From NCBI GenBank assembly GCA_052148715.1, contig JBKQHQ010000259.1, forward strand, positions 127,282 to 191,281: 64,000 nt of DNA. Direction: 5' to 3'. This document shows positions 51,844 through 60,911 of the stretch, one piece after another. Both the position numbers and the translations under genes were made by a program. Every line of letters begins with the position of its first letter. Positions within the stretch are counted from its first letter, which is position 1. A model generated the notes under the pieces. It saw nothing but the letters and a program-made list of their open reading frames with translations. It had not been told where the DNA came from and did not search any database. This DNA is from JBKQHQ01 sp052148715. Its GTDB lineage: Bacteria > Pseudomonadota > Alphaproteobacteria > Rhizobiales > Xanthobacteraceae.

Positions 51844-52320
51844 ATGCTCGAATCCCTGAAAACACTGTTCGCCGACCTCACGGATGGACAAAAGCATCCG
51901 AGCCGCTTCGGCGAGGATGATTACCGGCTGGCGGCGGCAGCCCTACTGATCCATGCGGCCTTGATCGACGGCTCCGAGTCGGAGGCCGAGACCCGCAAGC
52001 TGCACGACGTTCTGATGAGCCGCTTCGATCTCGATGCGGCGGCGACCGCCGAGCTCGTGGAAAAGGCGAAGGCGGCGGATCGTGAAGCCGTCGATCTCTA
52101 TCACTTCACCAAGCTCATCAATCAGTCGTGCGATCTGGAAGGCCGGCTGCGTATCATTCAGATGATGTGGGCGATCGTATTTGCCGACGGGGAGGCAACT
52201 GCGTTCGAAGATAATCTGCTCTGGCGTGTTGCCGATCTGCTTGGCATTTCCGCGCATGAGCGCATCGCCTTGCGCCGGCGCGCCGCCAGCGAGCAGGCCG
52301 ATCCGGGAGACACCGCGTGA
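51844..52320 (+). CDS. TerB-family protein
   Basis: A 158-residue helical protein. FGEDDYRLAAAALLIHAALIDGSESEAETRKLHDVL and GRLRIIQMMWAIVFADGEATAFEDNLLWRVADLLGIS are the two repeated halves of the TerB fold, with acidic clusters (DGSESEAE, DGEATAFED) that bind metal in the tellurite-resistance protein. Stand-alone TerB-like proteins in alphaproteobacteria have unknown function and no ter operon is present here. It overlaps the following short-chain dehydrogenase gene by four bases (GTGA). Confidence 0.88.
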   Translation: MLESLKTLFADLTDGQKHPSRFGEDDYRLAAAALLIHAALIDGSESEAETRKLHDVLMSRFDLDAAATAELVEKAKAADREAVDLYHFTKLINQSCDLEGRLRIIQMMWAIVFADGEATAFEDNLLWRVADLLGISAHERIALRRRAASEQADPGDTA

Positions 52321-53120
52321 GTATGCGTCCGATCGTGCTGATCACCGGGGCTTCGGCCGGAATAGGCGCCGAGCTCGCCCGCGTCTTCGCGGCGCATGAT
52401 CATGACCTGGTCCTCATTGCCCGGCGGGAAGATCGGTTGCGCGCGCTGGCGGATGAGATCGCGGCCGGAGGGCGCCGCCGCCCGGAAATCATGGGGCTTG
52501 ATCTGCAACTGCCGAACTGCGGCGGCCGGATTGCGCAGGCATTGGCCGCGCGGGAGGTCGAGCCGCGCTTCGTCGTCAACGACGCCGGCTTCGGTCTGGT
52601 GGGCTCGTCGGCAAGGCTTGATCGGGGCGAGCAGCTCGCCATGATCGATCTTAATGTTCGTGCGCTCACGGATCTATCGCTCGCCTTTGTGGACAGCCTG
52701 ACGCGGCTTCGCGGCGGCATCCTGAACGTGGCCTCGCTTGCCGGATTTCTGCCGGGCCCCGGCATGGCGGTGTACTACGCGACCAAGGCCTATGTGCTGT
52801 CCTTCAGCCAAGCGCTGCACGCGGAGCTCAAGCCGCGCGGCGTGACGGTCACGGCCCTGTGCCCCGGCCCGGTTCCGACCGAATTCCAGGCACGCGCCGG
52901 GGTCTCCGGCCGCCGGGACATGGGGTGGTTGACTATTCCCGCCGAACGGGTGGCGCGCGAAGGATTCGACGGATTGATGCAGGGCCGCCGCGTGGTGCTG
53001 CCCGGCGTTGGCACCAAGATGGTCAGCCTCCTGCCGCGCGTCCTCCCGGTCGGCGCGCTCCTGCGCGCGACAGCGGCGAGAGAGAAAAAACGTGCCGCAA
53101 TACCCGCGGCAAAAGCATAG
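52317..53120 (+). CDS. Short-chain dehydrogenase/reductase (SDR)
   Basis: A 267-residue classical SDR. Coenzyme motif LITGASAGIGAELARVFAAH (TGxxxGIG, about 9-18), NAG-like motif VVNDAGFG, catalytic Ser in NVASLAGFLPG and YxxxK in YYATKAYVLSFSQAL. The start is GTG 52317, overlapping the TerB-like stop, or ATG 52323 two codons later. Substrate unknown; the sequence is near the YqjQ/DltE-like group. Probably co-translated with the TerB-like gene. Confidence 0.93.
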   Translation: MSMRPIVLITGASAGIGAELARVFAAHDHDLVLIARREDRLRALADEIAAGGRRRPEIMGLDLQLPNCGGRIAQALAAREVEPRFVVNDAGFGLVGSSARLDRGEQLAMIDLNVRALTDLSLAFVDSLTRLRGGILNVASLAGFLPGPGMAVYYATKAYVLSFSQALHAELKPRGVTVTALCPGPVPTEFQARAGVSGRRDMGWLTIPAERVAREGFDGLMQGRRVVLPGVGTKMVSLLPRVLPVGALLRATAAREKKRAAIPAAKA

Positions 53121-53209
53121 AAGCTGCGCGCTCTTCCCTATTGCAAACAACTCTTTACCAATTACCATTACAACAATATTTACTCCTTTCGAAATCAACC
53201 CGTTACGGC

Positions 53210-53935
53210 ATGCCCGCGCCCGTCCTCATCATTCTGCACCAGGAGCAATCGACCCCCGGCCGTGTCGGCCAAGCCTTGCGCCAGCGCGGCTGCGCGCTCG
53301 ATATCCGGCGCCCGCGGTTTGGCGATCCGCTCCCGCCGACGCTGCGGGAGCATTCCGGCGCCGTCATTTTCGGCGGTCCAATGAGCGTTAGCGACGCGGA
53401 AGAATTCGTTCGCTGCGAGATCGACTGGATCGCGGTGCCGCTCAAGGAGAAGAAGCCGTTCCTCGGGATCTGCCTCGGCGCGCAGATGCTGGCGCACCAC
53501 CTTGGCGCCCGCGTGGGCTACCACCCGAACGGCCGGGTCGAGATCGGCTACTACCCGATTCGCCCGACCGAGGTCGGCCGCACGGTCTGCGCCGACTGGC
53601 CTGAGAACGTGTATCAATGGCATCGGGAAGGCTTCGATCTGCCGTGCGATTGCGCGCTGGTCGCGGAAGGCGATGTGTTTGCCGTTCAGGCCTTCCGCCA
53701 CAATGGCGCGGCGTACGGACTGCAGTTCCATCCGGAGGTCACCCACGCGATGATGTGTCGTTGGATCACGCGTGGGCATGAGCGACTGTCGCTGCCGGGG
53801 GCAAAGCCGCGCGGGGCGCACTTCGCCGACCGCGCGGTTTACGATCTTGCGGCCCGCAATTGGCTAGCCGACTTCTTGGATCAGTGGCTCGCATCGCCGG
53901 CGGCTCGTCCGGCACCGTGCGCCTCGGCGGCCTGA
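53210..53935 (+). CDS. Class I glutamine amidotransferase-like protein
   Basis: A 241-residue stand-alone GATase1 domain. The nucleophile elbow is FLGICLGAQMLAHHLG (Cys about 88) and the His-Glu pair lies in GLQFHPEVTHAM, so the triad is complete. Early GAVIFGGPMSVSDAEEF is typical of GuaA-type amidotransferase relatives that hydrolyse gamma-glutamyl compounds. No synthase partner gene is adjacent. The 89-base upstream gap is unusually AT-rich for the window and may contain its promoter. Start ATG 53210. Confidence 0.9.
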   Translation: MPAPVLIILHQEQSTPGRVGQALRQRGCALDIRRPRFGDPLPPTLREHSGAVIFGGPMSVSDAEEFVRCEIDWIAVPLKEKKPFLGICLGAQMLAHHLGARVGYHPNGRVEIGYYPIRPTEVGRTVCADWPENVYQWHREGFDLPCDCALVAEGDVFAVQAFRHNGAAYGLQFHPEVTHAMMCRWITRGHERLSLPGAKPRGAHFADRAVYDLAARNWLADFLDQWLASPAARPAPCASAA

Positions 53936-54140
53936 AGGTTCCGATAGCCATATAACTCTCGGATGCGCGACCGGCTACGCCGGACGTCGGATCCGGCCCG
54001 GGCGCCGAGCCACAGGAGGTTCGGGTTCGGCCGAGTTTGGCCGCATTCGGCGCGTGAAGTCGCAAAACATGGGCCTCCCTGAGCCCGTTGCAGTGAGTTG
54101 AGCGGGGTTGGATGTCTCCGCCGTCGCGGAGCTACCCGGT

Positions 54141-55670
54141 ATGACCAGTCCGAAGCCGAAAGAGGACAGAGGTCGCAGTCCTCCAGGGGCTGGCTCGATC
54201 AACCTTGCGCAAATGCTCGCCGCGGCAGACGCGATCCTCGATCGGCTGCCGATCGCCACCTGCATCTGTGACCTGTCGGGACGCATCGTTCAGTACAACC
54301 GGCGCGCCGTGGAGATCTGGGGCCGGGTGCCGGCACTCAACGAGGCGCACGACCAATTCACCGCTGGCGCTACGTTCTACGGCCCGGACGGTGCGCCGTT
54401 GCCGCGCAGCCAAATCCCGATGGCGCTCGTCCTGCGGACCGGAATGCCGGTCCGCGACTGCGAGCTGGTCGTGGCGCGGCCGGACGGCGCTCGCCACGTC
54501 GTGGCGGTGAATATCGATCCGCTGGTCGACGGCCACGGCAGCCGCCTGGGAGCGATCAACTGCTTTCAAGACATCACCGAGCGTAAGCTGGTCCACGACG
54601 CGCTGGCGCAAAGCCGCAGCGATCTGCGCGAGCAGGAGCAGCGCCTTGCCGCAACCTATGAGCATGCGGCCATCGGCATAGCGGAGGTGGACGCGCAAGG
54701 GCGGCTGTTGCGCGTGAACGAGGCGGTATGCGCGATCACCGGCCGTCCACGCGAGACGCTGGTCGGCTCGATGCTGTTCGAGAAGACGTTGCCGCCCGAT
54801 GCCGAACCGGACCGTGAGGCTTTTTGCAAGCAGGTCCGCGGCGAGCTCGGAATCTATTCGATCGAAAAGCGTCTGCTGCGCGCCGATGGCCGTGTCATCT
54901 GGATCTCGGTGCGCTCGACGCCGGTGCGCGATGCGCACGGCGGTTTCCTCTTCGGCGTGCGCGTGGTGCAAGACATCACCGAGCGCAAGGCGGCCGAGGA
55001 GCGGCAGAAGCTGCTCGTCGACGAGCTCAACCACCGCGTCAAGAACACGCTCGCGACCGTGCAGTCGCTGGCCAAGCAGACCGCGCGCTCGGCAACGAGC
55101 GCCGGCACGTTTCGCGAGCGGTTCGAGAGCCGGCTGATCGCGCTGAGCAAGGCGCACGACCAGCTGACCGTCCGCAATTGGCAAGACGCGGTTCTGCGCG
55201 ACATCCTCAACGCGGCGATTGCCCCTTATATGACGGGCGGCAAGGATCAGGCGGTGCTGCGTGGCGAAAACATCATGCTGCGCCCGCGAGCGGCATTGAC
55301 GCTCGCCATGGTTTTCCACGAACTGACCACCAACGCCGCCAAATATGGGGCATTGTCCGTCGCCGCCGGAAAGATCGGCGTCACCTGGGCGGTCCGATCG
55401 AGTGAGGCAAGCAAACCGCTGCTGTCGATCGAATGGCGCGAGGAAGGCGGTCCGACGGTCGTGAAGCCCGCACGCCGCAGCTTCGGCTCGCGCCTCATCG
55501 AGGGCAGCATCGCCTCGGAGCTGCAAGGCAAGGCGCGCATCCTCTACGAGGCGCCGGGGGTGCGCTGCACGATCGAGCTGCCGCTCGCATCGGCGCAACA
55601 GGCCGCACCTGCCTCCGCCGCCCAGGCATCCTTGTCCTGGGAGGATCGTGCGGGCGTTCCGCGGGGCTAG
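54141..55670 (+). CDS. PAS-domain sensor histidine kinase, HWE family
   Basis: A 509-residue soluble histidine kinase. Two PAS domains (about 25-145 and 165-285) each end in the PAC-like DITERK. The dimerisation/phosphoacceptor segment is LLVDELNHRVKNTLATVQSLAKQT with His298. The ATPase part has VFHELTTNAAKYGALSV (N box with the HWE-family His) and LSIEWREEGGPTV (the WxE motif), which define the HWE group common in rhizobia and often tied to light or general stress. No response regulator gene is adjacent. The start could be the TTG at 54108 (11 residues more). Confidence 0.93.
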   Translation: MTSPKPKEDRGRSPPGAGSINLAQMLAAADAILDRLPIATCICDLSGRIVQYNRRAVEIWGRVPALNEAHDQFTAGATFYGPDGAPLPRSQIPMALVLRTGMPVRDCELVVARPDGARHVVAVNIDPLVDGHGSRLGAINCFQDITERKLVHDALAQSRSDLREQEQRLAATYEHAAIGIAEVDAQGRLLRVNEAVCAITGRPRETLVGSMLFEKTLPPDAEPDREAFCKQVRGELGIYSIEKRLLRADGRVIWISVRSTPVRDAHGGFLFGVRVVQDITERKAAEERQKLLVDELNHRVKNTLATVQSLAKQTARSATSAGTFRERFESRLIALSKAHDQLTVRNWQDAVLRDILNAAIAPYMTGGKDQAVLRGENIMLRPRAALTLAMVFHELTTNAAKYGALSVAAGKIGVTWAVRSSEASKPLLSIEWREEGGPTVVKPARRSFGSRLIEGSIASELQGKARILYEAPGVRCTIELPLASAQQAAPASAAQASLSWEDRAGVPRG

Positions 55671-55759
55671 AGCCGCCGTGTTAATTATCAGCTCCGCAAT
55701 TTGCTGAACCATAGGTCCCGGGCAGAGCCTGGGACGACGGCTGAGTTTGTTGACGGGGG

Positions 55760-56956
55760 CTAGAAGGCCGCCGCCAGATCCTTCGCACCTTGCAATACGG
55801 TCTCTCGGTCCATGACGGTGTTGGTCGCCGTCAACAGCTTTGACACGACGTTATTGCGAATGGCGACCGGATTGTGCCCATAGCCCGTCCGGTGGAAGAA
55901 ATTCGCAGTCGGCACTTGCTCGCGCATCGCCGCCGGCATCGTGACCATGTCGAGGCCATTGCCGTCGCCGGTGAGGTTCATCATCTCGAGCTCGGCCGCG
56001 CTCAAGGGCGCGCTGTAGCCCTTCTTGCGCGCGAACACGATGGAGTCCAGGAGCTTCTGGACTTGCAGCAAGGGACCGACGTCCAGATCCAAAATCAGGG
56101 CGTGGATACCGAGACCTTGCGGCGTATTCGCGAGCTTTTCATGCTCGCTCCAATCATCCGGCACGGTCCGGCAAAAGTCGACCATGCGCCGCAGCACTGC
56201 GATCTTGCGCTCGAGGGTCTTCTTCGCTTCACCGGATAATCCGGCACCCTTCGATTTCAAGGTGTTGATGAATTGATCGCCCTTCTCGGCCATCAGCTCG
56301 ACGCTGTTGGTGCTAAGCAACTGATTGTAGCCGAGCGCGGTCGTGATCGCTTGCGCGCCCGGCGTTGCGTATTCCAATCCCGCCTGCACGTCGTATGCGC
56401 CGTTGCCACCGGACTCGAACCCGTAAATCCGGACGACTTGTTCCTTTGTTAATCCTGCGGCGGCGGCGATGCCGGCATAAGCTCGTTTGTATTCGATCTC
56501 GGTTTGCGGTCGTTGCGGCACGAAATTGAAATGCTCTGCGGCTGAGCGCAAAAAGTCGGCCACGACCGGGACATAGGGCTTGTGCGGCGGCGTTATCTCT
56601 TCAGGCGGCACCGAGGGATCAACCGGCTTGGGCGGTCCGGTATAAGTGGGCGGCTGGGCCAGCACGTAGTCGTCGATGAGGATCTCCTCATTGTTGCGAC
56701 GCTTGGCAAAGCGTGCCCGTCGCTTTGCCGCAATCGAGCTCCAATACGCGCTGGCCGCATCCTCGTATTTCTGATGCGCAACGGTGTACTCTCCCAGCTT
56801 CCGCCGGTATTCGGCGATTGCTGCCGGCGACGCGGCGGGTAGGGCAGTTGCCTGCGGCTTTGAGGCCTTGGCCGCGGGTTCCAGCGCAAATCCCTCGCAC
56901 GGCGAGAACAGCAGCGCCGCGAGCAGAAATAAATAGCGAATCGAATGGAGGCGCAT
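55760..56956 (-). CDS. Secreted lysozyme-like-fold protein of unknown function
   Basis: A 398-residue protein with a signal peptide (MRLHSIRYLFLLAALLFSPCEGFA). After a Pro-rich linker and a helical region, residues about 195-250 read VVRIYGFESGGNGAYDVQAGLEYATPGAQAITTALGYNQLL, which has the Glu-Ser-Gly and GYxQ pattern of lytic transglycosylase domains. The rest is not recognised. Probably periplasmic and acting on, or binding, peptidoglycan; the catalytic role is inferred from the ESG motif only. The frame continues upstream through the tRNA gene, so the start at 56956 is well supported. Confidence 0.72.
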   Translation of the reverse strand: MRLHSIRYLFLLAALLFSPCEGFALEPAAKASKPQATALPAASPAAIAEYRRKLGEYTVAHQKYEDAASAYWSSIAAKRRARFAKRRNNEEILIDDYVLAQPPTYTGPPKPVDPSVPPEEITPPHKPYVPVVADFLRSAAEHFNFVPQRPQTEIEYKRAYAGIAAAAGLTKEQVVRIYGFESGGNGAYDVQAGLEYATPGAQAITTALGYNQLLSTNSVELMAEKGDQFINTLKSKGAGLSGEAKKTLERKIAVLRRMVDFCRTVPDDWSEHEKLANTPQGLGIHALILDLDVGPLLQVQKLLDSIVFARKKGYSAPLSAAELEMMNLTGDGNGLDMVTMPAAMREQVPTANFFHRTGYGHNPVAIRNNVVSKLLTATNTVMDRETVLQGAKDLAAAF

Positions 56957-57048
56957 TGCGAGGCCGCCGAGATAAAGGCGTACGCTTGCCCTGTGCTTAC
57001 GGGACGGTTCTAGGCCGCTCACGTGATCTCGCCCGGCGTCGTATTGAC

Positions 57049-57124
57049 TGGTGGAGCCGAGGGGATTTGAACCCCTGACCTCCGCAGTGCGATTGCGGCG
57101 CTCTCCCAACTGAGCTACGGCCCC
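57049..57124 (-). tRNA. tRNA-Ala (CGC anticodon)
   Basis: Read on the minus strand this 76-base gene starts GGGGCCGTAGCTCAGTTGGG and ends with an encoded CCA. The acceptor stem GGGGCCG/CGGCTCC pairs over seven bases (one G-U). The anticodon arm CCGCA-ATCGCAC-TGCGG puts CGC at positions 34-36, which decodes the alanine codon GCG. The T arm GGGGTTCAAATCCCC is standard. No integrase or duplicated 3' end is seen next to it. Confidence 0.97.
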
Positions 57125-57371
57125 GCCCGGGCTCGGATGCCGCCGAGCTCGGATGTCGAAATCAATGCCGAGATCGGAAAACAACCCGATCGCGTCGCGC
57201 ACACAAGCCGGCGCGGATGTTGTGCGGATTGCGCCATTTACGGCCCGGGATCAGGGCTGTCAAGGATGCCGGCGGTAACTGTCGACCGGCAGCGTCGCTC
57301 TTTGCCGTCGCGGCTTGTTCGGCGGCAGCCGACCCGCTAGGTTGTCGCGCCCACCACCTGCGAACGGCTCA

Positions 57372-57662
57372 ATGCGCGCGCTCCTGGACGTCATTCTCAT
57401 CGCCCTTCAGCTCTATGTTTGGCTATTGATCGCGGCGGCTGTCGTGTCGTGGCTGATCGCCTTCAACGTGGTCAACACCCGCAATCAGGTGGTGGCCATG
57501 CTTGCCGACTTTCTCTATCGCATCACCGAACCGGCCTTGCGGCCGATCCGCAACCTCATGCCTAATCTCGGCGGCATCGATATTTCGCCGGTGATCCTGA
57601 TCCTGATCATTTATTTCCTTGAGCAGGTGATCATCCGTTACATCTATCCCTCCGTGTTCTGA
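57372..57662 (+). CDS. yggT: YggT-family membrane protein
   Basis: A 96-residue inner-membrane protein with two hydrophobic segments (LLDVILIALQLYVWLLIAAAVVSWLIAF and PVILILIIYFLEQVIIRYI) joined by the YggT core ITEPALRPIRNLMPNLGGIDISPV. The family supports osmotic-shock tolerance and, in some bacteria, envelope or division functions. It is followed seven bases later by a DUF167 gene, the usual partner (YggU) in proteobacteria. Confidence 0.93.
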   Translation: MRALLDVILIALQLYVWLLIAAAVVSWLIAFNVVNTRNQVVAMLADFLYRITEPALRPIRNLMPNLGGIDISPVILILIIYFLEQVIIRYIYPSVF

Positions 57663-57669
57663 CCTTGGG

Positions 57670-57993
57670 ATGCACGGGCGTCCCTGGATCGCCGACGCGC
57701 AGAGCTTGCTGATCGATGTGCGCCTCACGCCGAAGGGCGGGCGCGATGCGATCGATGGCGTCGAAGAGCTCGCCGACGGACGGTGCGTACTGCGCGCCCG
57801 GGTCCGCGTTCCGCCGGCCGAGGGTGCGGCGAACGCGGCGCTGCTCAGGCTCGTCGCTGATGCGCTCGGAGTGGGCGTGCGGCGGGTCAATCTTGTGGCC
57901 GGCGAGAAGGCGCGCATCAAGCGCCTGAGGATCGACGGCGACGGAGCCGCGCTCGCGGCCGCCATGGAGCGGATGATCGATAAGGCCAAGTAG
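57670..57993 (+). CDS. DUF167 (YggU) family protein
   Basis: A 107-residue protein with the DUF167 core: IDVRLTPKGGRDAIDGVEE, RVRVPPAEGAANAALLRLVADALGV and VNLVAGEKARIKRLRIDG. The family is widespread and of unknown function. Co-transcribed with yggT (seven-base gap). Confidence 0.92.
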   Translation: MHGRPWIADAQSLLIDVRLTPKGGRDAIDGVEELADGRCVLRARVRVPPAEGAANAALLRLVADALGVGVRRVNLVAGEKARIKRLRIDGDGAALAAAMERMIDKAK

Positions 57994-58031
57994 GGAGGTG
58001 TAGACAGGAAGGTTTGCTGTGCAGGCGCAAC

Positions 58032-58541
58032 TTAGGCGCGCCAGGCGAACGCCACCTTGTCCAGCGAGCGGGTGCCAAAACGCTCCGACGAGCGGGCGAC
58101 GGCGCGGCCCCCAAGCGCACGGTAAAATTCAACTGCAGGGTCGTTGTCGGACAGTGCCCAGACCACGAGGCTCTTCAATCCACTCTGCAGCAGATCGCGC
58201 CGCGCCGAGGTGAACAGCCGGCGGCCGAAGCCGAGCCCCTGGAATTCCGGGCGCAGGTAAAGCTCGTAGATCTCGCCGTCGTAGAACAGGCTCCGCGCGC
58301 GGTTGCGGCCGTAATTCGCGTAGCCCGCGAGGGTGTCTCCGAAACCGAGAACCGCTATCCGGCTGCCCTTGCGGATCGCGCTTTCCCACCAGTCCGGCCC
58401 GCGCCGGCTGATGAGCTTTTCCAGTTCGGTGCCGGGAATGATGCCCTGATAGGCCGACCGCCACGCGTCGTCATGGGTCGCCGCCACCGCCGCCGCGTCA
58501 GCCGGTCTTGCCTGACGTATCTCAATGAGGGTCGTGCTCAT
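58032..58541 (-). CDS. GNAT-family N-acetyltransferase
   Basis: A 169-residue acetyltransferase. It starts MSTTLIEIRQARPADAAAVAATHDDAWRSAYQGIIP; the acetyl-CoA motif A is IYELYLRPEFQGLGFGRRLFTSARRDL (Q/RxxGxG), followed by VVWALSDNDPAVEFYRALGGRAV. The acceptor is unknown. It converges on the DUF167 gene. A frame extension to 58577 is not GNAT-like. Confidence 0.93.
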   Translation of the reverse strand: MSTTLIEIRQARPADAAAVAATHDDAWRSAYQGIIPGTELEKLISRRGPDWWESAIRKGSRIAVLGFGDTLAGYANYGRNRARSLFYDGEIYELYLRPEFQGLGFGRRLFTSARRDLLQSGLKSLVVWALSDNDPAVEFYRALGGRAVARSSERFGTRSLDKVAFAWRA

Positions 58542-58882
58542 GACAAAGATAGAAGCAAGCGTTGGCCTTGGCTTCAAGTCCCCCTTTAATCGTCGGTTAA
58601 CCGGTGTGGACTACTTACATACCGAACGCCGGAATCCGTTGGAATGACGGTATAATCTGCTCCCTGAGCGCCTCTGGACAAGAGGTAAAATGCGGCATTT
58701 TTCTATGGCATTTCAGTAACACTGTACGACTTTCGTGGTCGCACCGACTTTCTTTCGGGCTCTTTCGCGAATCGCCAGTAATTAATTACCGTTAAATGGG
58801 CCGGCGGAAACATGCAAACGTGGTTAACGTGATGCCAGCCGGAACTCGTGCCTAATCACTGATTCAATCAGACGCTGTGGAC
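58542..58882. other. Gene-free, AT-richer gap between typA and the acetyltransferase gene
   Basis: No gene is supported on either strand in these 341 bases. The middle is AT-rich and includes the palindrome AAAATGC-G-GCATTTT (58687-58701), a possible operator or weak terminator. A 63-codon frame at 58604-58795 has poor coding character. Confidence 0.45.
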
Positions 58883-60709
58883 CTAAGCCTCCAGGGTCTC
58901 GCGGCGCCGTTCTTCCCGCTTACGGTCGTTCGGGTCGAGCAGCTTCTTGCGTAGCCGGATCGATTTCGGCGTCACCTCGACCAGCTCGTCGTCGCCGATA
59001 TAGGCAAGCGCCTTCTCCAAGGACATGCGGATCGGCGGCGTCAGCCGCACCGCCTCGTCCTTCGACGTGGTGCGGATATTGGTGAGCTTCTTGCCCTTGA
59101 GGACATTGACCTCAAGATCGTTGTCGCGCGTGTGCTCGCCGACGATCATGCCGCGATAGACCTTCCATCCGGGCTCGATCATCATCGGCCCGCGATCTTC
59201 GAGGTTCCACAGCGCGTAGGCGACCGCCTCGCCGGCGTCGTTGGCGATCAGCGCGCCGTTGTGGCGGCCGGGGATCTCGCCTTTATAGGGCGCGTAGGCA
59301 TGGAACAGCCGATTCATGACCGCCGTGCCGCGGGTGTCGGTGAGCAGCTCGCCCTGGTAGCCGATCAGGCCACGGGTCGGCGCGTAGAAGACAAGGCGTT
59401 GGCGGCCGCCGCCGGAGGGACGCATCTCGATCAACTCGGCTTTGCGCTCCGACAGCTTCTGCACGACGATGCCGGAATGCTCCTCATCCACGTCGATTAC
59501 GACTTCCTCGATCGGCTCCGTGATTTCGCCGGTTTTAGGATCGCGCTCGAACAGCACCTTCGGCCGTGAGACACTGAGCTCGAAACCTTCGCGCCGCATG
59601 GTCTCGATCAGGATGCCGAGTTGCAGCTCGCCGCGCCCGGCCACCTCGTAGGAATCCTTCTCAGACGATTCCGAGACCTTGAGCGCGACGTTGCCCTCGG
59701 CCTCCCGCAGCAGCCGCTCGCGGATCACCCGGCTTTGCACCTTGTCGCCTTCGGTGCCGGCGAGCGGGGAATCGTTGATGCGAAAGGTCATGGCCAGCGT
59801 CGGCGGATCCATCGGCTGCGCCGGCAGCGGCGCCGTGACTTCCGGCGCACAGATCGTGTGCGACACGGTGGCGAGCGGTAGCCCGGCAAGGGCGACAATG
59901 TCGCCGGCGCCGGCCTCCTCGACGCTGGTGCGTTCCAGGCCGCGGAATGCGAGCACCTTGGTGATCCGCCCCTCCTCGATCAGCGCGCCGTTGCGATCGA
60001 GCACCTTGACCGCCTGGTTCGGTTTCACGCTGCCGGAGCTGATGCGGCCGGTAACGATGCGGCCGAGATAAGGATTGGCCTCGAGAATCGTGCCGAGCAT
60101 GCGAAACGGGCCGTCCTCGATGGTCGGCGCGGCGACGTGGCGCTGGATCAGATCGAACAGCGGCGCCATCGACTCCTTCGGTCCATCGGGGCTTGCCGCC
60201 ATCCAGCCCTCCTTGGCGGAGCCGTACAGAATCGGGAAGTCGAGCTGCTCCTCGGTGGCGTCGAGCGCCGCGAATAGATCGAACACCTCGTTGGCGACGA
60301 CTGACGGCCGCGCATCCGACCGGTCGACCTTGTTGATGGCGACGATCGGCCGAAGCCCCATCTTCAGCGCTTTCATGACCACGAACTTGGTCTGCGGCAG
60401 CGGCCCCTCGGCGGCATCGACCAGGACGATCGCACCATCGACCATGTTCAGGATGCGCTCGACCTCGCCGCCGAAATCGGCATGGCCCGGCGTGTCGACG
60501 ATATTGATGCGCGCCTGCTTCCAGAGGATCGACGTGACTTTGGACAGGATGGTGATACCGCGCTCGCGCTCGAGGTCGTTGGAATCCATGGCGCGCTCGG
60601 CGACGCGCTGGTTCTCGCGAAAGGCCCCGGATTGCTGCAGCAGCCGGTCGACCAGCGTGGTCTTGCCATGGTCGACATGGGCGATGATCGCCACGTTGCG
60701 CAACGTCAT
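58883..60709 (-). CDS. typA: Ribosome-associated GTPase TypA/BipA
   Basis: A 608-residue translational GTPase. The G1 loop AHVDHGKTTL is at about 10-19, followed by the G2 region RGITI, G3 DTPGHADFGGEV and G4 NKVDR (NKxD); the EF-G-like and BipA-specific C-terminal part includes GQRLVFYAPTRGLIGYQ and HTRDNDLEVNVLKGKKLTN. TypA binds the ribosome at the GTPase centre and affects 50S assembly and stress growth. ATG 60709 gives the family start MTLRNVAIIAHVDHG; an upstream TTG is less likely. Confidence 0.97.
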   Translation of the reverse strand: MTLRNVAIIAHVDHGKTTLVDRLLQQSGAFRENQRVAERAMDSNDLERERGITILSKVTSILWKQARINIVDTPGHADFGGEVERILNMVDGAIVLVDAAEGPLPQTKFVVMKALKMGLRPIVAINKVDRSDARPSVVANEVFDLFAALDATEEQLDFPILYGSAKEGWMAASPDGPKESMAPLFDLIQRHVAAPTIEDGPFRMLGTILEANPYLGRIVTGRISSGSVKPNQAVKVLDRNGALIEEGRITKVLAFRGLERTSVEEAGAGDIVALAGLPLATVSHTICAPEVTAPLPAQPMDPPTLAMTFRINDSPLAGTEGDKVQSRVIRERLLREAEGNVALKVSESSEKDSYEVAGRGELQLGILIETMRREGFELSVSRPKVLFERDPKTGEITEPIEEVVIDVDEEHSGIVVQKLSERKAELIEMRPSGGGRQRLVFYAPTRGLIGYQGELLTDTRGTAVMNRLFHAYAPYKGEIPGRHNGALIANDAGEAVAYALWNLEDRGPMMIEPGWKVYRGMIVGEHTRDNDLEVNVLKGKKLTNIRTTSKDEAVRLTPPIRMSLEKALAYIGDDELVEVTPKSIRLRKKLLDPNDRKREERRRETLEA

Positions 60710-60911
60710 AGGGGGAATCCGCAAAAGGCCGCCCCGGGGCGGCCATCATATCGCAGTGCAATATATGTATGAACGGGCGGTTAGCAACCGCAAAGTCGCG
60801 CGATTCCACCCAGAGCGGTAGGCCGCACACGATCCAAGCCAGGAACGGTTAACGCCGGGAAGGGATGGTCGGGAGGCAACCACTGTGAAAGTACCTTGCG
60901 GGCAAATTCTG

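Noticed and set aside
57049..57124. tRNA-Ala as an integration site
   Set aside because: No integrase, direct repeat of the tRNA 3' end, or change in gene character is seen on either side.
58604..58795. A 63-codon frame between typA and the acetyltransferase
   Set aside because: No ribosome-binding site, mixed Trp/Cys/His composition unlike the neighbouring genes, and no family resemblance.
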